This document shows positions 32,710-41,195 of a stretch of DNA of 64,000 nucleotides, one piece after another. The notes beneath the pieces were generated by a model that worked only from the letters and a program-made list of their open reading frames with translations, did not search any database and was not told the DNA's origin. Each line of letters starts with the position of its first letter. Position 1 is the stretch's first letter. The DNA is from Lutimonas halocynthiae (GTDB lineage Bacteria; Bacteroidota; Bacteroidia; Flavobacteriales; Flavobacteriaceae), in NCBI RefSeq assembly GCF_030409835.1, contig NZ_JAUFQO010000016.1:654253-718252 (forward strand), written 5' to 3'. The position numbers were made by a program, and so were the translations under genes.

Positions 32710-34857
32710 ATGGAAAAAGAACAATTTTATTACGACAACAAAATAGTAAAAATGTTTCTTATTGCTACCATACTTTGGGGTGTGGTAGGGATGTTGGTAG
32801 GGCTTCTGGTAGCCTTTCTCTTTATTTTCCCTAATTACATGGAAGGTATTTCATGGCTAAGTTTTGGTAGGTTAAGACCTTTACATACAAATGCCGTGAT
32901 TTTTGCTTTTGTTGGGAATAGCATTTTTATGGGGATTTATTATTCCATGCAGCGCCTTTTAAAAACAAGGATGTTCAGTGACACCTTAAGTAAAATTCAC
33001 TTTTGGGGTTGGCAGCTCATTATTGTAGCTGCGGCGATTACACTTCCCTTAGGATTAACAAGTTCAAAAGAATATGCTGAATTAGAATGGCCTATTGATA
33101 TTGCAATTACCGTTATATGGGTTGTGATGGGAATCAATATGATCGGAACAATTCTCAAAAGAAGACAACGACATATCTATGTTGCGATATGGTTTTATCT
33201 GGCTACCCTCATAACCGTAGCCGTATTACATATATTTAATAACTTAGAATTACCGGTATCTGCATTTAAAAGTTATTCCATTTATGCTGGTGTACAGGAT
33301 GCCTTGGTACAATGGTGGTACGGACATAATGCCGTCGCCTTTTTCTTGACCACACCTGTTTTAGGTCTTATGTACTACTTTGTTCCTAAGGTGGCAAACA
33401 GACCTGTTTATTCTTATAGGTTATCAATCATTCACTTTTGGTCATTGATCTTCATTTATATCTGGGCAGGACCACACCATTTATTATATACTGCCTTACC
33501 AGAATGGGCGCAAAATCTTGGTACTGTATTTTCCATAATGCTTATTTTCCCATCTTGGGGTGGTATGATAAACGGATTATTAACCTTGAGAGGTGCCTGG
33601 GATAAGGTTAGAGAAAACCCGGTTCTTAAGTTTTTCGTCGTAGCCATTACTGGTTATGGTATGTCAACTTTTGAAGGACCAATGTTATCCTTCAAATCTT
33701 TAAATGCCATAGGGCATTACACTGACTGGATCATTGGGCATGTTCATATTGGTGCATTAGCCTGGAACGGGTTTATGGCAGCTGGTATTATCTATTGGCT
33801 TGTAGAGAAACTTTGGAAAACAGAGTTATTTTCGAAAAAGCTGGCCAATGTTCATTTTTGGCTGGGTACACTAGGTATCTTGTTTTATGCCCTACCCTTA
33901 TATGTGGCTGGATTTACACAAGCTGCCATGTGGAAACAATTTAATCCTGACGGTACGTTAGTATACGGAAACTTCCTTGAAACGGTAACGCAAATCATGC
34001 CTATGTACATGATGCGTGCTTTTGGTGGAACCTTATATCTTGCAGGATTCTTATTACTTGCCTATAATGTTATAAGAACTGCTCAAGCCGGGTCAACAGT
34101 AGAAGATGAATTGGCAGAAGCAGCTCCATTGAAAAAAATTACTGCCAGACGTGTTGCTGGTGAAGGATTTCATACTTGGCTGGAAAGAAGAACTATCTTA
34201 TTTAGTTTCTTAGTCGTCTTAGCTGTTGCCATAGGTGGTGCTGTTGAGATCATTCCTTTGCTTACGGTTGACTCAAATATTCCAAAAATCACTTCTGTAA
34301 AGCCTTATACTCCTCTTGAATTGGAAGGGCGTGATATCTATATCCGAGAAGGTTGTAACAACTGTCATTCACAAATGATAAGACCTTTCAGATCAGAAGT
34401 TGAACGTTACGGTGAATATTCTAAAGCTGGTGAATTTGTTTATGATTTCCCATTCCTATGGGGATCTAAAAGAACAGGTCCTGATGTACATCGTATTGGA
34501 GGCAAATACAATGACAACTGGCATTTCAACCATATGCTAGATCCCAGATCTACATCTCCAGGGTCAATCATGCCGCAATACCCTTGGTTAATAACCGATG
34601 ATCTTGACATTTCAAATACAGCAAATAAGATAAATGCGATGGTGATGCTTGGCGTTCCTTATTCTCAATTTGAATTAGACAAATCAGTGTACTTATTGAA
34701 GAATCAGGCACTTGCAATTGAAAAGAATTTAAGACAAGATCCTGAGTATGTCAAAAACTATGGCAATGCTCATATAGAAAATAAAGAAATTGTGGCATTA
34801 ATTGCTTATTTACAGAGATTAGGAACGGATATTAAAGCTGAAACAGCAGAAAATTAA
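32710..34857 (+). CDS. ccoNO: cbb3-type cytochrome c oxidase subunits I and II, fused (CcoNO)
   Basis: Catalytic heart of the high-affinity terminal oxidase. Residues about 1-470 are CcoN: twelve or so membrane helices with haem/CuB histidines in PLHTNAVIFAF, WWYGHNAVAFF, GPHHLLY and HYTDWIIGHVHIG. Residues about 490-715 are CcoO: one anchor helix and a monohaem c domain with CNNCH (549-553), SQMIRPF and a MPQYPWL methionine ligand region. Fusion of N and O in one chain is a known Bacteroidota arrangement, not an assembly error. 715 aa. CcoQ begins 4 bases later. Confidence 0.95.
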   Translation: MEKEQFYYDNKIVKMFLIATILWGVVGMLVGLLVAFLFIFPNYMEGISWLSFGRLRPLHTNAVIFAFVGNSIFMGIYYSMQRLLKTRMFSDTLSKIHFWGWQLIIVAAAITLPLGLTSSKEYAELEWPIDIAITVIWVVMGINMIGTILKRRQRHIYVAIWFYLATLITVAVLHIFNNLELPVSAFKSYSIYAGVQDALVQWWYGHNAVAFFLTTPVLGLMYYFVPKVANRPVYSYRLSIIHFWSLIFIYIWAGPHHLLYTALPEWAQNLGTVFSIMLIFPSWGGMINGLLTLRGAWDKVRENPVLKFFVVAITGYGMSTFEGPMLSFKSLNAIGHYTDWIIGHVHIGALAWNGFMAAGIIYWLVEKLWKTELFSKKLANVHFWLGTLGILFYALPLYVAGFTQAAMWKQFNPDGTLVYGNFLETVTQIMPMYMMRAFGGTLYLAGFLLLAYNVIRTAQAGSTVEDELAEAAPLKKITARRVAGEGFHTWLERRTILFSFLVVLAVAIGGAVEIIPLLTVDSNIPKITSVKPYTPLELEGRDIYIREGCNNCHSQMIRPFRSEVERYGEYSKAGEFVYDFPFLWGSKRTGPDVHRIGGKYNDNWHFNHMLDPRSTSPGSIMPQYPWLITDDLDISNTANKINAMVMLGVPYSQFELDKSVYLLKNQALAIEKNLRQDPEYVKNYGNAHIENKEIVALIAYLQRLGTDIKAETAEN

Positions 34858-34861
34858 ACTT

Positions 34862-35053
34862 ATGTTAAAGTATATAAAACATCACGTAGATACTATTTCA
34901 GGAGTTGAAATATATCCAATAATCTCGCTACTACTATTTTTTATGGTATTTACTACAATGCTAATCATTGTGCTGAACATGCCGAAAAAAAATATTGAAG
35001 AATTAAGTAATTTACCTTTAGATAATGATTTAAAAACTAACGATCATGAGTGA
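34862..35053 (+). CDS. ccoQ: CcoQ-like small membrane subunit
   Basis: 63-aa protein with one membrane helix (about 19-40, YPIISLLLFFMVFTTMLIIV) and a short acidic tail. Identified mainly by size and by position between ccoNO and ccoP, with 4-base and minus-8-base spacing; sequence conservation of CcoQ is low. Probably stabilises the oxidase complex. Confidence 0.75.
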   Translation: MLKYIKHHVDTISGVEIYPIISLLLFFMVFTTMLIIVLNMPKKNIEELSNLPLDNDLKTNDHE

Positions 35054-35684
35054 TAAAAAACAACTAAGCGGTTGGAAAAAATTTCTCCAGTCTATGACCA
35101 AAGCCCATGATTTAGGGTCGGAGGAAGAAATTATGACCGACCATGATTATGACGGAATCAAAGAATTAGACAACGTACTGCCACCTTGGTGGAAATATGG
35201 ATTTTATATTACAATTGCCATAGGTATATTCTATTATATCCAGGTGTTCACAAATGCTGAAGAATACAGCCAGGAAAAAGAATATGCTGCTGAAGTTGAA
35301 AAAGGTAAACAAGAGGTTGAAGCCTATAAGGCAGCTAACCCTGATTTATTCAAGCTTGACATTACCTTATTGACAGATGAAGTAAGTCTTGCGGCAGGAA
35401 AGGCAAATTTTGACACCTATTGTGTGGCATGCCACATGGCAGATGGTGGTGGTGGAATCGGCCCGAATCTTACTGATGACCATTGGATTCTTGGCGGTGA
35501 TATGGAAAATATACTTAAAACCCTTAATGAAGGTGGAAGAGCCGGTAAGGGAATGATTTCTTGGAAAAATACATTTGATAATGATCAACTTCAACAACTT
35601 GCCAGTTACGTTATTTCGTTAAATGGCACGACAGCTGCAAATCCTAAAGCAGCAGAAGGTGATATCATTTGGAGCAAACAGTAG
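35046..35684 (+). CDS. ccoP: cbb3-type oxidase subunit III (CcoP), monohaem form
   Basis: Membrane-anchored c-type cytochrome passing electrons to CcoO. 212 aa: cytoplasmic start, conserved HDYDGIKELDNVLPPWW before one membrane helix (about 55-75), then one haem c domain with CVACH (126-130) and a KGMISW methionine ligand. Proteobacterial CcoP usually has two haems; this copy has one, as I expect for many Bacteroidota. The ATG overlaps the end of ccoQ by 8 bases. A hairpin follows the stop. Confidence 0.92.
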   Translation: MSDKKQLSGWKKFLQSMTKAHDLGSEEEIMTDHDYDGIKELDNVLPPWWKYGFYITIAIGIFYYIQVFTNAEEYSQEKEYAAEVEKGKQEVEAYKAANPDLFKLDITLLTDEVSLAAGKANFDTYCVACHMADGGGGIGPNLTDDHWILGGDMENILKTLNEGGRAGKGMISWKNTFDNDQLQQLASYVISLNGTTAANPKAAEGDIIWSKQ

Positions 35685-35728
35685 TCTCACGTTTAGTTCT
35701 CGCTTAGGTGAGCTACTGTGTTTTTGAT
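35680..35728 (+). terminator. Terminator after ccoP
   Basis: AGTAG-(T)-CTCAC (35680-35690) pairs with GTGAGCTACT (35708-35717), one bulge; the stem includes the ccoP stop codon. T-rich GTGTTTTTGATTTTTTT follows. Confidence 0.65.
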
Positions 35729-35746
35729 TTTTTTAGTTAGTAGTAG

Positions 35747-35786
35747 AAAAGGCTACGCTTGTCCTGAACAGACATTGTAGCCTTTT
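35747..35786. repeat. Second hairpin between ccoP and ccoG
   Basis: Perfect 10-bp stem AAAAGGCTAC/GTAGCCTTTT with a 20-base loop that contains a smaller TGTC/GACA stem. It lies 16 bases before the ccoG start, so it may be a terminator partly isolating ccoG or an mRNA-processing element. Confidence 0.55.
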
Positions 35787-35802
35787 CAAATACCCCCAAC
35801 CT

Positions 35803-37209
35803 ATGAATAATGACGAAGTAGAAAACTTTAGAGACAGCATTGCGACTATTGATAAGGAGGGTAAGAGAAATTTTATCCACCCAAAAAAGCCAAAAGGCCG
35901 GTATACCAATTACAGGAACTATGTGAGTTGGTTTTTGCTCGCCATATTATTCGGTTCGCCATTTGTTAAAATCAATGGTAATCAATTCTTATTATTTAAT
36001 ATTATTGACCGTAAATTCAATATTTTTGGTCAACCATTCTGGCCACAAGACTTCTATTTACTGGTCTTATCGCTTTTGGTCTCAGTAGTTTTCATCATAC
36101 TTTTTACAGTTATTTTTGGACGTATTTTTTGTGGTTGGATGTGCCCCCAAACTATTTTTATGGAAATGGTTTTTCGTAAAATTGAGTATTGGATTGAAGG
36201 GGATCGAACCAAACAAATCAAACTGGATAAACAAGCATGGAATGCTGAAAAAATTGGTAAAAAAATAATAAAATGGACACTTTTTGCCATAGTCTCTTTT
36301 ATGATTGCCAATGCATTTCTAGCCTACTTTATAGGTGGTGATGTACTTATTCAACATATTCAAGACGGGCCGGTAGCACATGTCGATACATTTGTAAAGC
36401 TTTTGGTCTTTACTTCTGTATTCTATTTTGTATTTGCCTGGTTTAGAGAACAGGTATGTATCATAGCTTGTCCTTATGGACGTCTGCAAAGTGTTTTACT
36501 GGATAATAAATCAATTGTAGTGGCATATGACCACAAAAGAGGTGAAAGCCGTCAAAAACTAAGAAAAAATGAAGATCGTGAAGAAAAAGAATACGGAGAT
36601 TGTATCGATTGCAAACAATGTGTTCTAGTTTGCCCTACAGGGATAGACATTCGAAATGGAACTCAATTGGAATGCGTCAACTGCACGGCTTGTATCGACG
36701 CATGTGATTCAATAATGGACACCGTTGGTTTTGATAGAGGTTTGATAAGATACGCTTCTGAAAACAATATAGTTAAAGGAGAAAAATTTGAATACAATTC
36801 TCGAATTATAAGTTATATTGTTGTGCTCACACTTCTGTTTACGTTCTTTGTGACTTTATTGTTTCTAAGAAACGATGTACAGGCCAATTTTTTACATCTA
36901 CCTGGTCAGTTATATTCAACTGAAGGAGAACAGGTAAGCAATGTATATACCTTTAAAATCATAAATAAGACGAATAATCCTTATCAGGATGTCAAAATTA
37001 AATTATTATCACATGACGGAGCTATGGAAGTTGTGGGTGGTCAAGTAAATATTCCGGAAGGAGGACTATATGAGGGAACTGTTTTTGTCAAAATAGACAA
37101 GGATAAATTGTCAGCATCTAAAGAGAAAATTAAAATAGGCATCTATTCAAAGGGTGAGTTAATAGAAGAAACCCATACCAATTTTTCTTCTCCATTACAG
37201 ATTAAATAA
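35803..37209 (+). CDS. ccoG: cbb3 oxidase accessory protein CcoG (polyferredoxin)
   Basis: Inner-membrane Fe-S protein that reduces Cu2+ for delivery to the oxidase. 468 aa with five or so membrane helices, a membrane-linked cluster motif GRIFCGWMCPQTIFMEM and EQVCIIACPYGRLQ, and two cytosolic [4Fe-4S] motifs (CIDCKQCVLVCPTG and CVNCTACIDACD). The C-terminal about 120 residues form the periplasmic Ig-like domain (IG_like CcoG family). It starts a second unit with ccoH, TauE/SafE and two ppk2 genes. Confidence 0.93.
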   Translation: MNNDEVENFRDSIATIDKEGKRNFIHPKKPKGRYTNYRNYVSWFLLAILFGSPFVKINGNQFLLFNIIDRKFNIFGQPFWPQDFYLLVLSLLVSVVFIILFTVIFGRIFCGWMCPQTIFMEMVFRKIEYWIEGDRTKQIKLDKQAWNAEKIGKKIIKWTLFAIVSFMIANAFLAYFIGGDVLIQHIQDGPVAHVDTFVKLLVFTSVFYFVFAWFREQVCIIACPYGRLQSVLLDNKSIVVAYDHKRGESRQKLRKNEDREEKEYGDCIDCKQCVLVCPTGIDIRNGTQLECVNCTACIDACDSIMDTVGFDRGLIRYASENNIVKGEKFEYNSRIISYIVVLTLLFTFFVTLLFLRNDVQANFLHLPGQLYSTEGEQVSNVYTFKIINKTNNPYQDVKIKLLSHDGAMEVVGGQVNIPEGGLYEGTVFVKIDKDKLSASKEKIKIGIYSKGELIEETHTNFSSPLQIK

Positions 37210-37231
37210 GTTAAACCATTAATTAGAACGC

Positions 37232-37684
37232 ATGAAGTTGAAATTTAGCTGGGGTACTGGAATATTTATTGCAATGCTTTCTTTTATGATTTTTATATTG
37301 TCTTTTGTATATAAAGCTGTTGCTGTAGATAAGTACCAACATGAATTGGTTTCAGAAGATTATTACAAAGATGAATTGCATTATCAGGAAGAAATAGATA
37401 AATTAAATAATGCAGGCAAACTCAATCAGGATATATTGATCAGAAATTCGAATCAAGGCGTTCATATCAGTTTTCCTAAAGACATAGATGAATCGAGTAT
37501 AGAGGGTGACATTACATTTCAGCGATTATCAAATGAAAAACTGGACTTTACAGAGACTATTAAATTAGTGGATCATGAGCAACTTATCCCAGCAGAGAAA
37601 ATGGTTTCTGGAAAATGGATTATCAAAATTGACTGGAAAACTGGTAACAATGAATATCTTTTTAAAGATTCCTGGTTTTATTAA
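37232..37684 (+). CDS. ccoH: FixH/CcoH family oxidase assembly protein
   Basis: 150-aa protein with one N-terminal membrane helix (about 8-30, GTGIFIAMLSFMIFILSFVY) and a periplasmic beta-rich domain; the SEDYYKDELHYQEEIDK (17 residues) motif after the helix is characteristic of FixH. Needed for stable CcoN assembly in other bacteria. It lies 22 bases after ccoG and overlaps or abuts the next gene. Confidence 0.88.
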   Translation: MKLKFSWGTGIFIAMLSFMIFILSFVYKAVAVDKYQHELVSEDYYKDELHYQEEIDKLNNAGKLNQDILIRNSNQGVHISFPKDIDESSIEGDITFQRLSNEKLDFTETIKLVDHEQLIPAEKMVSGKWIIKIDWKTGNNEYLFKDSWFY

Positions 37685-37695
37685 TAGCGACAATT

Positions 37696-38406
37696 ATTTT
37701 ATACACTGCACTCATATTTGGTCTTTTAGGTAGTTTCCACTGCATTGGAATGTGTGGGCCTATTGCATTTGTTTTGCCTATCCCTAAGGGTAACAAGTTC
37801 AAATCTATCTTTGGCACCGCTTTATATCATACCGGACGTATATTAAGCTATAGTCTGATTGGCTTGCTATTCGGTTTGCTCGGCAGAGGACTTTATCTCG
37901 CTGGGTTTCAACAGCGGCTTTCTATTTTGATCGGTGTTGTGATGATACTAATCATACTGGTTCCAACACGTATTTTGAATAAGTTTCATTTTACCAGACC
38001 TTTATACCTGGTTATTGGAAAAGTAAAAACCAAACTAGGACTTTATTTAAATAAAAGTTCCTTCAAATCTCTTTTTTTAATAGGATTCTTCAATGGGTTT
38101 TTACCATGTGGACTTGTTTATATGGCGCTGCTTGGTGCGATTTCAACGGGCGAATTACTTGACGGTGCAATTTACATGACCGTATTTGGGCTTGGAACCG
38201 TTCCACTTATGACCGCAGCCGTATTCTTAGGGAATTTTTTAAAAGTATCCGTTCGAAATAAAATTCAAAAAGCAATTCCTATATTTGTGGTAATAATCGG
38301 CTTGTTGTTTATTTTAAGAGGATTGGGCTTAGGAATTCCATACGTTTCTCCTACCGACAATCAATTACTTATTTCTAACAATCCAAATTCATGCGTAACT
38401 GAATAA
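37696..38406 (+). CDS. TauE/SafE family membrane protein of the cbb3 cluster
   Basis: Six-helix membrane protein related to sulfite exporters and DsbD-like transporters; in oxidase clusters it is thought to move copper or thiols. The first in-frame ATG (37750) falls inside the conserved helix-1 motif HCIGMCGP, so the real start must be upstream. In frame back to the TAA at 37663-37665 there is no ATG, GTG or TTG; ATT at 37696 gives the family-like MLYTALIFGLLGSFHCIGMC. The start codon is thus uncertain. A second motif GFFNGFLPCGLVYMAL contains the other conserved Cys. About 236 aa. Confidence 0.8.
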   Translation: MLYTALIFGLLGSFHCIGMCGPIAFVLPIPKGNKFKSIFGTALYHTGRILSYSLIGLLFGLLGRGLYLAGFQQRLSILIGVVMILIILVPTRILNKFHFTRPLYLVIGKVKTKLGLYLNKSSFKSLFLIGFFNGFLPCGLVYMALLGAISTGELLDGAIYMTVFGLGTVPLMTAAVFLGNFLKVSVRNKIQKAIPIFVVIIGLLFILRGLGLGIPYVSPTDNQLLISNNPNSCVTE

Positions 38407-38409
38407 TTT

Positions 38410-39273
38410 ATGAGTAAAAATCCTGACAAAAACATTACTGAAGCAGAGTTTAATACGGTTCATTCACATGCAGATCTATTAAAAATACTGGAAGATAAAG
38501 ATAGCAATATCAGTTCCGTCTTGTCTAAAATTCAATATGAACAAGAGAAGGAAGACCTTCAGGTAGAATTGGTAAAATTGCAACAATGGATTAAAAAGAA
38601 TAACAAGCGTGTCGCTATTATTTTTGAAGGCAGAGATGCTGCCGGAAAAGGTGGTAATATCAGAAGGTTTACTGAACATCTTAATCCTAGATCAATGAGA
38701 CTGGTAGCCCTTAACAAACCTACCAAAGTAGAAAAAGGACAATGGTATTTCAGGCGATATATTCAACAATTACCCAATCCAGGTGAACTCGTTTTTTTTG
38801 ACAGATCCTGGTACAATAGGGCTGTAGTAGAACCTGTTATGGGGTTTTGTACGCAGCAGCAATATGAACAATTCATGGTGCAATTACCTGAATTTGAGCA
38901 TATGCTTTATGAGGATGGTGTAATCATCATAAAATTCTGGCTCTCTATCACAAAGGAAGAACAACTCGCCCGTTTTAATGCCAGAGAGGACAATCCACTA
39001 AAGCGCTGGAAATTTAGCCCGGTTGATAAAAAAGGGCAGGAATATTGGGATGACTATACCAAGTATAAAGAGCAAATGTTCAGTAAGACACATACTTCGT
39101 TCAGCCCTTGGATAATTGTCAAAACTAATGACAAAGAAAAGGCCCGATTAGAATGTATGCGATATGTACTGTCTCAATTTGATTATGACAAAAAGGATGA
39201 GGCTGAAGTCTCTTTATTACCCGATCCAAACGTAATTATGCGTTATTTCAGATCTTTACACAAATACGATTAA
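38410..39273 (+). CDS. ppk2: Polyphosphate kinase 2 (first copy)
   Basis: Uses polyphosphate to phosphorylate nucleotides (or the reverse). 287 aa, single PPK2 domain. Walker A GRDAAGKGG at 74-82, Walker B/substrate region FFDRSWYNRAVVEPVMGF (18) and lid RFNAREDNPLKRWKFSPVD (19) are intact. It begins 3 bases after the TauE/SafE stop and ends 6 bases before a second, diverged ppk2. Whether it acts on ADP, GDP or AMP cannot be told by eye. Confidence 0.93.
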   Translation: MSKNPDKNITEAEFNTVHSHADLLKILEDKDSNISSVLSKIQYEQEKEDLQVELVKLQQWIKKNNKRVAIIFEGRDAAGKGGNIRRFTEHLNPRSMRLVALNKPTKVEKGQWYFRRYIQQLPNPGELVFFDRSWYNRAVVEPVMGFCTQQQYEQFMVQLPEFEHMLYEDGVIIIKFWLSITKEEQLARFNAREDNPLKRWKFSPVDKKGQEYWDDYTKYKEQMFSKTHTSFSPWIIVKTNDKEKARLECMRYVLSQFDYDKKDEAEVSLLPDPNVIMRYFRSLHKYD

Positions 39274-39279
39274 TTTATT

Positions 39280-40062
39280 ATGAATAATTTCTCTGAAAAA
39301 GAATTGAAAAAACTCAATTCAAAAAAAGGTCTATTGTCAATTTTAAGTAATGACGTAATCAATCTGCCTAAAACTATCAGGTATATTGATTATGAAAGAC
39401 AATTAAAGTCACTTCAAACTGAGTTGATCAGGCAGCAAGCATGCATTATCGATAATAACATGCGTGTTATTGTTATATTTGAGGGTAGAGACTCTGCCGG
39501 AAAAGGTGGTGCTATCAGAAGAATTACAGAAAGAATTAATCCAAGGCATTTTAGAATTGTAGCCTTACCAAAACCAACTGAAGTTGAGCAAACGCAGTGG
39601 TATTTTCAAAGGTATATCCAACAATTTCCTAAGGCCGGTGAAATCGTGTTTTTCGACAGAAGCTGGTATAACCGCGCCGTGGTTGAACCCGTCAATGGTT
39701 TTTGTACCGATGAAGAGTATAAAATTTTCATGAAACAAGTCAACGACTTTGAAAGAATGATTACTGAATCTGGTATCTTATTGGTAAAGATCTATATGTC
39801 TATATCTAAAAAGGAGCAAGCCAAGCGCTTCGAAGACATTAGAAACAATCCGTTAAAGCAATGGAAAATGAGTAAAGTAGATGAGAAAGCCCAGGAATTA
39901 TGGGATTCTTACACTTATTATAAAAACAAAATGTTTGAAAACACTAAAAACAATGGCATTCCATTTAAGGTGATTAAAGCAAACAGAAAGACCGATGCCA
40001 GAACTGAAGCTGTCGAGCATATTTTAGAAAGCATTCCTTATAATAAGGATAGAGAAATCTAA
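39280..40062 (+). CDS. ppk2: Polyphosphate kinase 2 (second copy)
   Basis: Second PPK2-domain protein, 260 aa, with GRDSAGKGGAIRR, FFDRSWYNRAVVEPVNGFC (19) and KRFEDIRNNPLKQWKMSKVD (20). It shares the motifs but differs widely from the first copy elsewhere, so the pair is an old duplication rather than an assembly artefact. The first copy has AAGK, this one SAGK, which may reflect different nucleotide preference. Its stop overlaps the convergent lgt stop by 4 bases. Confidence 0.92.
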   Translation: MNNFSEKELKKLNSKKGLLSILSNDVINLPKTIRYIDYERQLKSLQTELIRQQACIIDNNMRVIVIFEGRDSAGKGGAIRRITERINPRHFRIVALPKPTEVEQTQWYFQRYIQQFPKAGEIVFFDRSWYNRAVVEPVNGFCTDEEYKIFMKQVNDFERMITESGILLVKIYMSISKKEQAKRFEDIRNNPLKQWKMSKVDEKAQELWDSYTYYKNKMFENTKNNGIPFKVIKANRKTDARTEAVEHILESIPYNKDREI

Positions 40063-40877
40063 GATTTCTTCTTCGTTTTTCTGAACATAAAATAAAACCC
40101 AACCAAGATCATTGGAATACTCAATAATTGCCCGGTATTAAGGTCCCATTCACCTCTTTGGTCTACTTGCGCTTCTTTGAAGAATTCAACGATGAGCCTA
40201 ACTGACCATAAAAACACCATAAACATACCAAAAAGATAGCCCAGTTTTTCTCTTTTATCTGTTTTCCAATAAACATACCACAATACAATAAAAGTAATCA
40301 CGTAACCCAAAGATTCATACAATTGTGTTGGATGTCTAGGGAAATCTTCCCCTAGTTTTTTGAACACAAAACCATAGTCAGTTCCTGTTGGCTTTCCAAT
40401 AATTTCAGAATTCATCAAATTTCCTATTCTAACAAAAACGGCCCCACTAGCTACAGGTATTACGATGCGGTCTAATATCCACAGCATCGGTTTTTGAATC
40501 ACTTTTTTTGAATAAAAATACATTGCAATGATAATCCCAATGGCGGCTCCATGACTTGCTAAACCCTGGTATCCGGTAAACTGAAAAGGATTAAACTTAA
40601 CAGGCAATAGTACTTCTAAAGGATTTGAAATTAGGAAAGCAGTATCATAAAATAAGAAATGTCCAATTCTCGCACCTAACAAAGTGGCTACTACAGTATA
40701 AATAAATAACGAATCCAGTTTTTCAACCGAAATTCCTTCTCTTTTATAAATCCTTTTCATGATCTGAAGACCTAGAACAAAGGCAATAACAAACATCAAA
40801 CTGTAATACCTGATTGCAAATGAACCAATTTTAAACAACTCAATGCTCGGGTCCCAATCAATACTTAAAAACAACAT
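40059..40877 (-). CDS. lgt: Prolipoprotein diacylglyceryl transferase
   Basis: Transfers diacylglycerol from phosphatidylglycerol to the lipobox Cys of prolipoproteins. 272 aa, seven membrane helices. The Lgt signature GNLMNSEIIGKPT, the GARIGHFLFYD stretch and PRHPTQLYE (essential His/Arg region) are all present. It is needed for the many lipoproteins in this window. Followed upstream on the same strand by yidD with a 57-base gap. Confidence 0.95.
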   Translation of the reverse strand: MLFLSIDWDPSIELFKIGSFAIRYYSLMFVIAFVLGLQIMKRIYKREGISVEKLDSLFIYTVVATLLGARIGHFLFYDTAFLISNPLEVLLPVKFNPFQFTGYQGLASHGAAIGIIIAMYFYSKKVIQKPMLWILDRIVIPVASGAVFVRIGNLMNSEIIGKPTGTDYGFVFKKLGEDFPRHPTQLYESLGYVITFIVLWYVYWKTDKREKLGYLFGMFMVFLWSVRLIVEFFKEAQVDQRGEWDLNTGQLLSIPMILVGFYFMFRKTKKKS

Positions 40878-40934
40878 GGAAATCTATTTTATCGGGTAAA
40901 TATAATTGAAAGTAGTTAATAATAACTCCCCTCT

Positions 40935-41183
40935 TCACTTTTTATTCTTTGGCTTTTTATCAGGAACCGGATCATATCCATTTCCGCCCCAGGGATGGCA
41001 TTTAGAGATTCTTTTAATGGCCAACCAGCTTCCTTTAAAAAGACCATGAATCTCCAGTGCTTCAATCGCATAATGCGAACACGTTGGAGAATACCTGCAA
41101 CTCGCGGGTGTATACGGCGAAATCGCAACTTGATAAAACCTGATCAATAATAGAAAAGGAAATGTCAATATCCGTTTGATCAT
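40935..41183 (-). CDS. yidD: Membrane protein insertion efficiency factor YidD
   Basis: Small amphipathic membrane-associated protein (82 aa) aiding YidC-dependent insertion. Family motifs: [20 protein letters not shown] (20), CSHYAIEAL, and [14 protein letters not shown]. Lys-rich tail. It lies 12 bases after cysS and before lgt on the same strand; an overlapping frame at 40916-41128 is not coding. Confidence 0.93.
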   Translation of the reverse strand: MIKRILTFPFLLLIRFYQVAISPYTPASCRYSPTCSHYAIEALEIHGLFKGSWLAIKRISKCHPWGGNGYDPVPDKKPKNKK

Positions 41184-41195
41184 TTATTAAGCGTC

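Noticed and set aside
32710..34857. ccoN and ccoO as an artificial fusion
   Set aside because: The joined reading frame has a sensible linker and the fusion is a known Bacteroidota form of the oxidase.
38410..40062. Tandem ppk2 as an assembly duplication
   Set aside because: The two genes differ in length and in most residues outside the motifs, so they are true paralogues.
40916..41128. 70-codon frame within yidD
   Set aside because: It is a shadow of yidD, whose conserved cysteine-containing motifs read in the other frame.
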